From contig DAOWMX010000163.1 in NCBI GenBank assembly GCA_030642885.1, positions 1 through 5,396 on the forward strand: a DNA stretch of 5,396 bases. The letters run 5' to 3'. Position 1 is the stretch's first letter; each line of letters begins with the position of its first letter. Below the pieces are notes generated by a model. It did not search any database. It was not told the origin of the DNA and was given only the letters and a program-made list of their open reading frames with translations. The stretch is from Anaerolineales bacterium. GTDB taxonomy: Bacteria > Chloroflexota > Anaerolineae > Anaerolineales > E44-bin32. A program made the translations under genes and the position numbers. Shown one piece after another: positions 1 to 5,246 of the stretch.

Positions 1-1641
1 CTGGGCATCCTCGTCTTGAAACTCATGGGCCTATTCCTCTTAGGCTCAGTGACAACGGGCTTAATGTTCTATTTCATGGTTTGGTCCGGTCAGCATGTCC
101 TCAAAACGCTGCGCGAACAGGTCTTCGCGCAGATCAACCGTCTTTCAGTGAGTTACCATGTCGAGCATGAGGCCGGGGATACGATGAGCCGTGTGACTAA
201 CGATGCTGACACAATCCAGCAAGGTATGACCTTCGCTCTGATTCAAGTCACGAGCGGCTTGATGCTGCTCGTATGGGTAAGCTATAACATGCTCACCAGC
301 AGCGTCCCCTACGCCCTTGTGGCGATGGCGATGATCCCCGCCATGGCCATCGCGACATCGTGGTTCTCCGCGCAGGCACGCAAAGCTTACCGCCGCACTC
401 GAGTGGAGATGGGATCTGTGAACGCAGAATTGCAGGAGAGCATCGCCGGTGTGCGCGAAGCGCAGGCTTTCAGCCGTGAGGACGAGAATATCAAATCGTT
501 CAGCGAAACTAACGCCGCTTACCGCGATGCTAACATCCGCGCTGTCGCATATACATCCGCTCTGGCGCCGATGCTTGAAGCGTTTGGGTACATCGCCTTG
601 ATGCTCGTCACCGTTGTCGGCGGATGGGCGATCCTCAACGGCTCAGATTTCTTCGGCACAACCATCTCACTTGGCTTGATGATCACCTTTGTTGCTTACG
701 TCCAACGTTTCAATCAACCTGTACAACAGATCGCCGTGCTCTGGACCAACATTCAGAGCGGGATTGCCGGCGGGGAACGTATCTTCGACCTGCTGGACAT
801 CGAACAAGATATCAAAGATGCCCCCGACGCGATCGAGTTGCCGGAGATACAAGGAAAGATTGAGCTGGATGATGTCTGGTCGGAGTACGTCGCCGAAGAA
901 CCGGTTCTGAAAGGTGTTAGTTTGCTCGCAGAGCCAGGTCAGACCATCGCCATCGTCGGGCCCACTGGCGCAGGCAAGACAACGATCGCTAATTTGATCC
1001 CCCGCTTCTACGATGTCACTCACGGGGCTGTGAAGATCGACGATATCGATGTGCGTAAAGCGACAAAATCCAGCCTTCGCCGCCAGATCGCCGTCGTTCT
1101 GCAGGACAGCTTCCTGTTCGGCAGCAGCGTCATGGAGAACATCCGCTTCGGTCGACCGGAGGCTACGGACGAGGAGGTCATCGCTGCTGCTAAACTCGCC
1201 CATGCCCATGCGTTCATCGAGCGCATGCCTCAGGGATATGAGACCGAGCTCGGGGAGCGGGGAACCGGCTTGAGCCTTGGGCAACGCCAATTGATGGCTA
1301 TCGCTCGTGCAGCTCTTGCGGACCCGCGCATCTTGATTCTTGACGAGGCAACCTCTAGCGTGGACACTCGCACAGAGCGTCTGATCCAGGGAGCGCTCGA
1401 AGTGCTGCTGGCAGGGCGGACGAGCATCGTCATCGCCCACCGCTTGAGCACAATCCGCAATGCCGATCAAGTGCTGGTCATCCTTGAAGGAGAGATTATC
1501 GAGCGTGGTACGCACGATTCGTTGATGGCAGCAAAAGGGTTTTATTACGACCTCTACATGAGCCAATTCCGCCGGCAAGCGCCGGGAGGGGATGGCAAAC
1601 AGCCGGGGCTAACGCCCTCCCCTGATCCCGCAGGGGATTAG
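1..1641 (+). CDS. ABC exporter half-transporter (TMD-NBD fusion), 5'-truncated by window start
   Basis: The frame is open from base 1, so the true start lies upstream; the TTG at 16 is not a credible start. Residues here count from base 16. An ABC_membrane domain occupies about residues 1-235, with hydrophobic helices near 4-24, 75-95, 97-117, 187-210 and 216-235. That is five of the usual six helices, so TM1 is outside the window. The nucleotide-binding domain is complete: A-loop Tyr291, Walker A GPTGAGKT (315-322), Q-loop Gln363, signature LSLGQ (419-423), Walker B ending Asp443 with catalytic Glu444, D-loop SSVD and H-loop His475. Known for the family: such half-transporters dimerise in the cytoplasmic membrane and use ATP to export lipids, drugs or peptides. 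The substrate cannot be read here. The signature has Leu where LSGGQ has Gly. A polar, proline-rich tail ends the protein. Often the partner subunit is encoded directly upstream, which is not visible. Confidence 0.95.
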   Translation: MGILVLKLMGLFLLGSVTTGLMFYFMVWSGQHVLKTLREQVFAQINRLSVSYHVEHEAGDTMSRVTNDADTIQQGMTFALIQVTSGLMLLVWVSYNMLTSSVPYALVAMAMIPAMAIATSWFSAQARKAYRRTRVEMGSVNAELQESIAGVREAQAFSREDENIKSFSETNAAYRDANIRAVAYTSALAPMLEAFGYIALMLVTVVGGWAILNGSDFFGTTISLGLMITFVAYVQRFNQPVQQIAVLWTNIQSGIAGGERIFDLLDIEQDIKDAPDAIELPEIQGKIELDDVWSEYVAEEPVLKGVSLLAEPGQTIAIVGPTGAGKTTIANLIPRFYDVTHGAVKIDDIDVRKATKSSLRRQIAVVLQDSFLFGSSVMENIRFGRPEATDEEVIAAAKLAHAHAFIERMPQGYETELGERGTGLSLGQRQLMAIARAALADPRILILDEATSSVDTRTERLIQGALEVLLAGRTSIVIAHRLSTIRNADQVLVILEGEIIERGTHDSLMAAKGFYYDLYMSQFRRQAPGGDGKQPGLTPSPDPAGD

Positions 1642-1649
1642 CAGGTTTT
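1609..1649 (+). terminator. Weak intrinsic-terminator candidate straddling the ABC transporter stop codon
   Basis: The arms TCCCCTG (1618-1624) and CAGGGGA (1631-1637) form a 7-bp GC-rich stem with a 6-nt loop. The outer arms CTAA (1609-1612) and TTAG (1638-1641) can extend it across a 5-nt bulge. A short TTTT follows at 1646-1649 after CAGG. The hairpin overlaps the TAG stop (1639-1641). The U-tract is short and offset, so this is only a plausible terminator; it may be chance structure at the end of the gene. Confidence 0.3.
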
Positions 1650-1705
1650 GAATGAAGTGTGATTGTTTGTAAGGACATCGCAATTACTTAGGACTCTTGC
1701 GACAT

Positions 1706-1908
1706 TGTCATTCTGAGAAGCCCTTCGACAGGCTCCCCACTTCCTTCGGTCGGGGACTTCGCCCCACAAACTACGTGGGACTTCGCAGGATGAACTCCGC
1801 GACGAAGAATCTCGTTCTTGGTAGGAAGATCAATTCAGTTCATAGAACGAGATTCTTCTCTCCCGGAACCTGTCCTGAGCGGAGCCGAAGGAGTCGCTCA
1901 GAATGACA
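1706..1908. repeat. MITE-like palindromic repeat element with terminal and internal inverted repeats
   Basis: The ends are perfect 12-bp inverted repeats: TGTCATTCTGAG (1706-1717) and CTCAGAATGACA (1897-1908). Inside lies a perfect 15-bp inverted repeat, GAAGAATCTCGTTCT (1804-1818) and its complement (1844-1858), with a 25-nt loop. A third pair links CCTTC (1722-1726) plus GGCTCC (1731-1736) with GGAGCC (1881-1886) plus GAAGG (1887-1891). The element is therefore an imperfect long palindrome whose left arm carries about 45 extra bases. Those bases include a 10-bp direct repeat GGGACTTCGC at 1753-1762 and 1777-1786. No transposase is encoded, and the reading frames across it look like shadows. 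It sits between the 3' ends of convergent genes, a typical place for such elements. I recall similar GTCATTCTGAG-ended repeats as dispersed elements in several bacterial phyla, but copy number cannot be judged from one window. No clear target-site duplication is visible. Confidence 0.75.
1804..1858. other. Perfect 15-bp stem-loop inside the repeat element
   Basis: The arms 1804-1818 and 1844-1858 are exact reverse complements (GAAGAATCTCGTTCT), separated by 25 nt. Transcripts arriving from either convergent neighbour would fold here. There is no U-run directly after either arm, so it is not a textbook intrinsic terminator, though it could slow or protect RNA 3' ends. Confidence 0.6.
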
Positions 1909-2016
1909 TATCGAAGCAGTTTCCGCGTTTCTACATTTTCTCTTAACGCGTCGGGGCCGACCCATGTGTCAGCCCGCTCCTTGAGTCTTCCTGCTCGAAC
2001 CTGCACAGATGACCCG

Positions 2017-3006
2017 TCAAGCAGAAAATGAATACACCTCCGGATTGACACAATTAGGAAGGTTTTCGCCCGTAAGACCGGCGATCAGATTCTCTGCGGC
2101 CATCGTCGCCATCTTGGTGCGCGCCTGCTTGCTCGCACTGGCGATATGAGGGGTTATGATGATGTTCTCGAGTTCCAATAAGGGGTCATCTGCGTGGATG
2201 GGCTCCGATTCGGTTACGTCGATTGCAGCATAGGCGATCTTCCCCTTATGAAGCGCTGAATAAAGCGCGACCGGATCCACGATAGGTCCGCGCGCGGTGT
2301 TGATCAGAATCCCTGAGGGCTTCATCAAATCAAATTGCTTCTCTCCGAAAAGATGGTGCGTGTCATCCGACAGCACAGTGTGAATACTGACGAAGTCGGA
2401 CTCCCGCAGCAAGCTCTCAAATGTTATGAATTCGACACCCATCTTCTCCTCGAGGTCAGGGCGCCTTTGGATGTCATGGTAGATGATTCGCATCTGGAAA
2501 CCCTGTGCGCGCTCAACTACAGCCTGACCGATACGGCCCAACCCCACGATTCCCAATGTTGCGCCGGCGATATCTGGTCCCAGCAGCAATGTCGGTCCCC
2601 AGGTTTTCCAATGGCCAGCGCGAGTAAACTTATCCGCTTCCACAACACGTCGAGCGGCAGCCATAAGTAAAACCCAGGCGAAGTCTGCCGTAGCGTCCGT
2701 TAAGACCCCCGGTGTATTTCCTATGGGAATTCCGCGTTCGGTCGCTGCTGGGATATCGATATTATCGTAGCCAACGGCCATCTGGCTGATTACTTTAAGT
2801 GCCCCACCTGCAGCATAGATAAGGCCGTAGTCAATAGGATCGGTTAACAGGCAAAGCAGTCCGTCTTTGCTGGCGACCTTCTCTACTAAAACATCGTATG
2901 GCGGCGGCAGCTCTCCTTGCCACACCTCCGCTTCAGTCGCACTTCTAACCATCTCCAACCCCTCGTCGGGAATGATTCGGGTCACGAATACTCGTGGTTT
3001 GGACAT
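2017..3006 (-). CDS. D-2-hydroxyacid dehydrogenase, glyoxylate/hydroxypyruvate reductase (GyaR-like) type
   Basis: 329 residues, the usual length for the family. It probably reduces glyoxylate or hydroxypyruvate to glycolate or D-glycerate (reversible, cytosolic, NAD(P)H-dependent). The N-terminal catalytic part carries the substrate-loop segment MAVGYDNID (76-84) and NTPGVLTDATADFAW (97-111), typical of GyaR/GRHPR proteins. The Rossmann domain has GLGRIG (155-160). The catalytic triad is visible: Arg239 in NTARG, Glu268 in TESEP and His287 in ITPHIAS. Asp178 sits at the end of the second Rossmann strand, which suggests a preference for NAD(H), although Arg181 and Arg182 follow closely. The ATG is preceded by AGAAGGG (3013-3019 on the opposite strand) with a 6-nt spacer, and the protein begins just before the first beta strand, so the start is convincing. 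It lies 150 nt downstream of the saccharopine-dehydrogenase-like gene on the same strand. Exact substrate within the D-2-hydroxyacid family remains inference. Confidence 0.93.
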   Translation of the reverse strand: MSKPRVFVTRIIPDEGLEMVRSATEAEVWQGELPPPYDVLVEKVASKDGLLCLLTDPIDYGLIYAAGGALKVISQMAVGYDNIDIPAATERGIPIGNTPGVLTDATADFAWVLLMAAARRVVEADKFTRAGHWKTWGPTLLLGPDIAGATLGIVGLGRIGQAVVERAQGFQMRIIYHDIQRRPDLEEKMGVEFITFESLLRESDFVSIHTVLSDDTHHLFGEKQFDLMKPSGILINTARGPIVDPVALYSALHKGKIAYAAIDVTESEPIHADDPLLELENIIITPHIASASKQARTKMATMAAENLIAGLTGENLPNCVNPEVYSFSA

Positions 3007-3012
3007 AACATA

Positions 3013-3019
3013 CCCTTCT
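3013..3019 (-). promoter_or_regulatory. Ribosome binding site of the D-2-hydroxyacid dehydrogenase gene
   Basis: On the minus strand AGAAGGG lies 6 nt before the ATG at 3006. This supports that start. Another ATG lies 5 nt upstream, but it is out of frame. Confidence 0.65.
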
Positions 3020-3133
3020 GCGTTGCTCTTTCACACGCGGCGTATGCAGATAAAAGTCTAAGAACCCTCCTAAGAAAAGATGATTTCAAGCTGAGCGCTG
3101 CCAAACCCCTCACGCAGTCGGACATGACAGTCG

Positions 3134-3150
3134 CTCAGATTTCGTCTGAG
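3134..3150 (-). other. Short stem-loop just after the saccharopine-dehydrogenase-like stop codon
   Basis: The arms CTCAGA and TCTGAG (3134-3139 and 3145-3150) enclose a 5-nt loop, beginning 6 nt after the TAG at 3157-3159 in the direction of transcription. No U-tract follows, so it is unlikely to terminate transcription alone. It could be a processing or attenuating hairpin between the two genes. The rest of the 150-nt gap (3007-3156) shows no convincing -35/-10 pair, which mildly favours co-transcription. Confidence 0.35.
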
Positions 3151-3156
3151 GTAACG

Positions 3157-4395
3157 CTAGCCGACAGTGATGGTCTCCTCCAGAATGTGAATACCCCTCT
3201 TTTTAATCTCCTCCAGAAAGCGATCAAATACTTCACCTTCGAAGCAGTCCTCCGGAGGCACGATGCCCTTCGCCGTGATCAAGCCGCGCCCAATGAACGC
3301 CGCACCGATTGCAGCCGAAAAGCCCGTGACACGCGCCATCGACGAAAAACCCATCTGGGTGTCAGCCTCATCCCACATATAGCTGTGAATCTCAGTTGCC
3401 TTGCCGTCCTTGATGCCAGCAACTGTGTTCCACATTACGCAGACATCGGTATCCTCTTCCAACGGTTGGAGGCGAGGTCCGATCAAGGCCAGTAAGAATT
3501 CCCGTGGGACAATCGCTGTACCCGCGAAATCCACAGGTTCAATATCCAGTAAGCCGCACTCCTTGAGTGTCTGAATACCCTCCCAATGCCCGGGCCATCT
3601 CACGGTCTTCTCTGTAAATTCCTTGAGCTCCGGATGAGAGTAGATGAAACTGGGCATGCCGGGCGTGACAGCACATTCCAGCGCTTCATCGACACCAAAC
3701 TGTTGAAATTGGAAGCGCTCTAGCTCGCTGGCTGCATCCACCTCTACTACCTCGCCGTCCTTGATCACATTCAATTTCACCATGTACTCTCGCAATACGT
3801 GGTCGAACGCCCAGGTGATCATGTAGCGCAGAGGGTGTCGGGCAGCGGCTTGCTTAGAGGGGATGCCACCGACGCGGGCGACGACTTCCTCCGCTTTATC
3901 CAGTTTGCGAATTGCTTCCCCGGCCATGATGTTGCTGATCCCAGGCGCGAACCCGATTCCGTCCAAGAATGTGACCCCGTTCTGGACAGCCGTCTCGTGC
4001 AGGAAGTCGCCGTATTCATTCAGCGTCATCCCTTCGGGCAATTCCAACCCCTCAATTTCGTAAGCATCGGGCCTGCGATGGTACTCCTCGAGTATGTCGA
4101 CGAAGTGCAACCCGTGTTTAACAGCTGTGTCGACCACCCTGTAGCTCGTTTTTCGATCCGGAAGGGTACTAACTCCCACATCGTATTGAGCCATCAAATC
4201 TGCAGTGGCACCAACATCATGAATATCGAGGGGGTGAATTTTTACCTTCGGATTTCCGATCCAATCGCGAGTGCGCACCAATGTCTCCTCCCGACGCCCA
4301 ACGAGCCCAACTGTCTCGACGTCATCCTGTTGGACGAGATCCCACGCTACTGCCGTTCCCATTTTTCCGGATCCGCCAAAAATTAAAACCTTCAT
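3157..4395 (-). CDS. Saccharopine dehydrogenase family oxidoreductase (lysine-6-dehydrogenase/saccharopine-reductase-like)
   Basis: 412 residues. The N-terminal Rossmann fold starts at once with VLIFGGSGKMG (3-13), a GxGxxG-type dinucleotide site. The second strand ends LVGRRE (31-36); arginines there rather than an acid suggest NADP(H), by inference. Family landmarks follow: LDGIGFAPGISNIMA (144-158), RVGGIPSK (174-181), TVRWPGHWEG (264-273) and a C-terminal TGFSAAIGAAFIGRG (357-371) with KGIVPPE (376-382), matching the Sacchrp_dh_NADP plus Sacchrp_dh_C layout. Known relatives form or cleave saccharopine, or oxidatively deaminate the lysine epsilon-amino group; others act on carboxynorspermidine. 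Which reaction applies here cannot be decided from motifs. The ATG has a strong AAGGAG 8 nt upstream. The gene is first of a same-strand pair with the D-2-hydroxyacid dehydrogenase, and its upstream region carries operator-like palindromes. No truncation or frameshift is seen. Confidence 0.92.
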   Translation of the reverse strand: MKVLIFGGSGKMGTAVAWDLVQQDDVETVGLVGRREETLVRTRDWIGNPKVKIHPLDIHDVGATADLMAQYDVGVSTLPDRKTSYRVVDTAVKHGLHFVDILEEYHRRPDAYEIEGLELPEGMTLNEYGDFLHETAVQNGVTFLDGIGFAPGISNIMAGEAIRKLDKAEEVVARVGGIPSKQAAARHPLRYMITWAFDHVLREYMVKLNVIKDGEVVEVDAASELERFQFQQFGVDEALECAVTPGMPSFIYSHPELKEFTEKTVRWPGHWEGIQTLKECGLLDIEPVDFAGTAIVPREFLLALIGPRLQPLEEDTDVCVMWNTVAGIKDGKATEIHSYMWDEADTQMGFSSMARVTGFSAAIGAAFIGRGLITAKGIVPPEDCFEGEVFDRFLEEIKKRGIHILEETITVG

Positions 4396-4403
4396 AGAAT
4401 TCT

Positions 4404-4409
4404 CTCCTT
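4404..4409 (-). promoter_or_regulatory. Strong ribosome binding site of the saccharopine-dehydrogenase-like gene
   Basis: The minus strand reads AAGGAG with an 8-nt spacer to the ATG at 4395. This fixes the start at the residue just before the first Rossmann strand. Confidence 0.8.
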
Positions 4410-4427
4410 TTTGCTTATGCGCATGCT

Positions 4428-4440
4428 ACACCTTGGGTGT
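4428..4440. promoter_or_regulatory. Small palindrome ACACC-TTG-GGTGT near the dehydrogenase start
   Basis: The 5-bp arms 4428-4432 and 4436-4440 flank TTG, between the nested palindrome and the ribosome binding site of the minus-strand gene. In the leader RNA it would form a small hairpin; in DNA it could be a half of a regulator site. Such a short palindrome can occur by chance. Confidence 0.25.
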
Positions 4441-4499
4441 GTGGCATTAATTGTGAGGGACCTCACAAATTTACCTCATAATGGTTCCTTCTGCCACAC
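4439..4499. promoter_or_regulatory. Nested inverted repeats, candidate operator for the saccharopine-dehydrogenase-like gene
   Basis: The core is an 18-bp palindrome, TTGTGAGG-GA-CCTCACAA (4451-4468), with perfect 8-bp arms. A near copy of one half, CCTCATAA, follows at 4474-4481 (7 of 8 matches). Outside both lie a second perfect 8-bp inverted pair, GTGTGGCA (4439-4446) and TGCCACAC (4492-4499). The core centre is about 65 bp upstream of the dehydrogenase ATG (4395), where a promoter and regulator site would be expected. The TTGTG...CACAA form suits a dimeric helix-turn-helix regulator, but I cannot name the family. No regulator gene lies in the window. No clear -35/-10 pair could be assigned on the minus strand, so the promoter position is unknown. 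Confidence 0.55.
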
Positions 4500-4862
4500 C
4501 GTATACGCTCTCATGGATGTTGTCGTTAGCATCACATTTAAGAATCTCGGCGATGCATCTACTACCTCACCCTAGAAAATCTACCTTCTAGCGGGGTTAC
4601 CAGCATAGCGTGGCGCTGGATACCCCTATCAAAAAGGTCTAAAGAGAATTCAAGACTTGACTTCGGTAGAACCTGGACATTGTCATACGATCTCCAATAA
4701 GAATTCGGACATAAACAAGGAATGAACCCCTGTGCTTAACCTTATACCGGAAACACCCAATCTGACCACTATGGTGCTTCACCTTCTGATTAGAATTCTC
4801 TAGACGGGGAGGGAACTCTAAACGAGATGGATAGAATGTACAGAAGTCTCTAGAGATACGGT
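4500..4862. other. Non-coding stretch between divergent genes
   Basis: I find no credible gene here. Reading frames are short, lack ribosome binding sites and show no recognisable protein motif. The stretch holds an inverted repeat CTAGAA/TTCTAG (4572-4577 and 4586-4591), a longer hairpin at 4593-4626, and three GAATTC sites (4646, 4701, 4793). With the operator-like region on its left and a TATAAT box on its right, it is best read as a long divergent regulatory region, perhaps with a decayed insertion. Confidence 0.5.
4593..4626. other. Long imperfect hairpin in the intergenic region
   Basis: GGGGT (4593-4597) pairs with ACCCC (4622-4626) and CCAGC (4600-4604) with GCTGG (4615-4619). They are separated by a 2x2 internal loop and close a 10-nt apical loop, giving ten base pairs, mostly G-C. 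On the minus strand a T-rich ATTTTCTAG run follows some 10-20 nt later; on the plus strand A5 follows. It is not a clear terminator. It could belong to an unrecognised small RNA or a leader, or mark an old repeat. Confidence 0.4.
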
Positions 4863-4868
4863 TATAAT
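4847..4868 (+). promoter_or_regulatory. Candidate -10 box and overlapping palindrome upstream of the PspC gene
   Basis: A perfect TATAAT lies at 4863-4868, 47 nt before the ATG. No good -35 hexamer sits 16-18 nt further up (the 17-nt position reads ACAGAA). A perfect 10-bp palindrome TCTCTAGAGA (4847-4856) occupies the spacer, where an activator or repressor could act. Its first eight bases recur exactly 50 bp upstream (4797-4804). Confidence 0.45.
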
Positions 4869-4902
4869 AGCCAAAGGTCGTACTGCCCATCAATAACAAG
4901 AA

Positions 4903-4908
4903 AAGGAG
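4903..4908 (+). promoter_or_regulatory. Ribosome binding site of the PspC gene
   Basis: AAGGAG within AAAAGGAGAA, 7 nt before the ATG at 4916. It decides the start. Confidence 0.8.
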
Positions 4909-4915
4909 AACCATC

Positions 4916-5143
4916 ATGACAGAAGGTGCCAAGAAACTTTATCGTTCCAATGACCAGCGTATGCTAGCCGGAGTTTGCGGTGGCTTAGGGGAGTATTTCA
5001 ACATTGATCCAACGATCGTACGGTTACTTTTTGTCGCGTTTGCATTGGTCGCTGGGGGTGGTCTGCTGCTATACCTCATTTTATGGCTCCTCATCCCGCA
5101 GGCACCGACTGCTGAAGTACCTGAGGAACCAGCCGAAGAGTAA
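4916..5143 (+). CDS. Small PspC-domain membrane protein
   Basis: 75 residues, essentially a single PspC domain. The hallmark stretch runs from LYRS (8-11) through RMLAGVCGGLGEYF (15-28) and NIDPTIVRLLFV (29-40), followed by a glycine-containing hydrophobic segment (about 35-60) ending LLIP. An acidic tail (EVPEEPAEE, 67-75) closes it. Known for the family: PspC proteins are inner-membrane proteins. In enterobacteria PspC works with PspB in envelope-stress signalling, while the stand-alone short forms common in other phyla are mostly uncharacterised. No pspA, pspB or pspF lies nearby, so a role in the classical phage-shock response cannot be claimed. The start is supported by AAGGAG at good spacing. 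The gene appears monocistronic, with its own TATAAT upstream and a terminator candidate downstream. Confidence 0.93.
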   Translation: MTEGAKKLYRSNDQRMLAGVCGGLGEYFNIDPTIVRLLFVAFALVAGGGLLLYLILWLLIPQAPTAEVPEEPAEE

Positions 5144-5184
5144 GACATCTTTAAACCCGGTCTACCTCCAATAAAGAAGATAGA

Positions 5185-5236
5185 TGTTGGGCGCTCAACA
5201 ATGCACCCTTGTGCCCAATTGTCTTTTAGCTTTTCC
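5185..5236 (+). terminator. Intrinsic-terminator candidate after the PspC gene
   Basis: ACAATGCAC (5198-5206) pairs with GTGC (5211-5214) and, after a 3-nt bulge, ATTGT (5218-5222), with loop CCTT. It is followed by the T-rich tract CTTTTAGCTTTTCC (5223-5236). An alternative pairing uses TTGGGC (5187-5192) with GCCCAA (5213-5218), also ending just before the T-rich tract. A further small hairpin, TGTTG/CAACA (5185-5189 and 5196-5200), overlaps. The competing folds all lie 40-80 nt after the stop codon and suggest termination on the plus strand. Confidence 0.6.
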
Positions 5237-5246
5237 TGCGGACTAA

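Noticed and set aside
667..1578. Open frame of 303 codons on the minus strand
   Set aside because: It lies wholly antisense to the ABC transporter gene, which has every expected motif; the composition looks like a codon shadow and shows no domain or ribosome binding site.
1697..2051. Short frames on both strands across the repeat element
   Set aside because: Their codons are made of the inverted-repeat arms and flanks; no protein motif, and similar repeats commonly create such frames.
3058..3076. Tandem CTAAGAA copies 12 bp apart between the dehydrogenase genes
   Set aside because: Only two 7-base copies; too short to separate from chance. The AGGAGGG on the minus strand within it has no start codon at proper spacing.
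2917..3495. Open frame of 192 codons on the plus strand spanning the gap between the two dehydrogenases
   Set aside because: It runs antisense through the start of one gene and the end of the other, with no motif or ribosome binding site.
3799..4386. Open frame of 195 codons on the plus strand
   Set aside because: Antisense to the well-supported saccharopine-dehydrogenase-like gene; no recognisable motif.
4513..4575. Twenty-codon frame starting ATG in the divergent spacer
   Set aside because: No ribosome binding site and nothing recognisable; likely chance.
4676..4686. GACATTGTCAT, identical to 1701-1711 at the left edge of the repeat element
   Set aside because: The match stops there and no second end is found nearby, so an 11-base coincidence is more likely than a second copy.
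4397..4798. Four GAATTC sites in 402 bp
   Set aside because: Denser than expected, but other copies occur inside genes, spacing is irregular, and most sit in AT-rich contexts; one overlaps the leader of the dehydrogenase gene. Not enough for a functional claim.
4639..4932. Minus-strand frame of 97 codons with a hydrophobic start, resembling a small secreted protein
   Set aside because: Its start is inside the PspC gene and it is antisense to that gene's ribosome binding site; no ribosome binding site of its own and the rest is low in any recognisable pattern.
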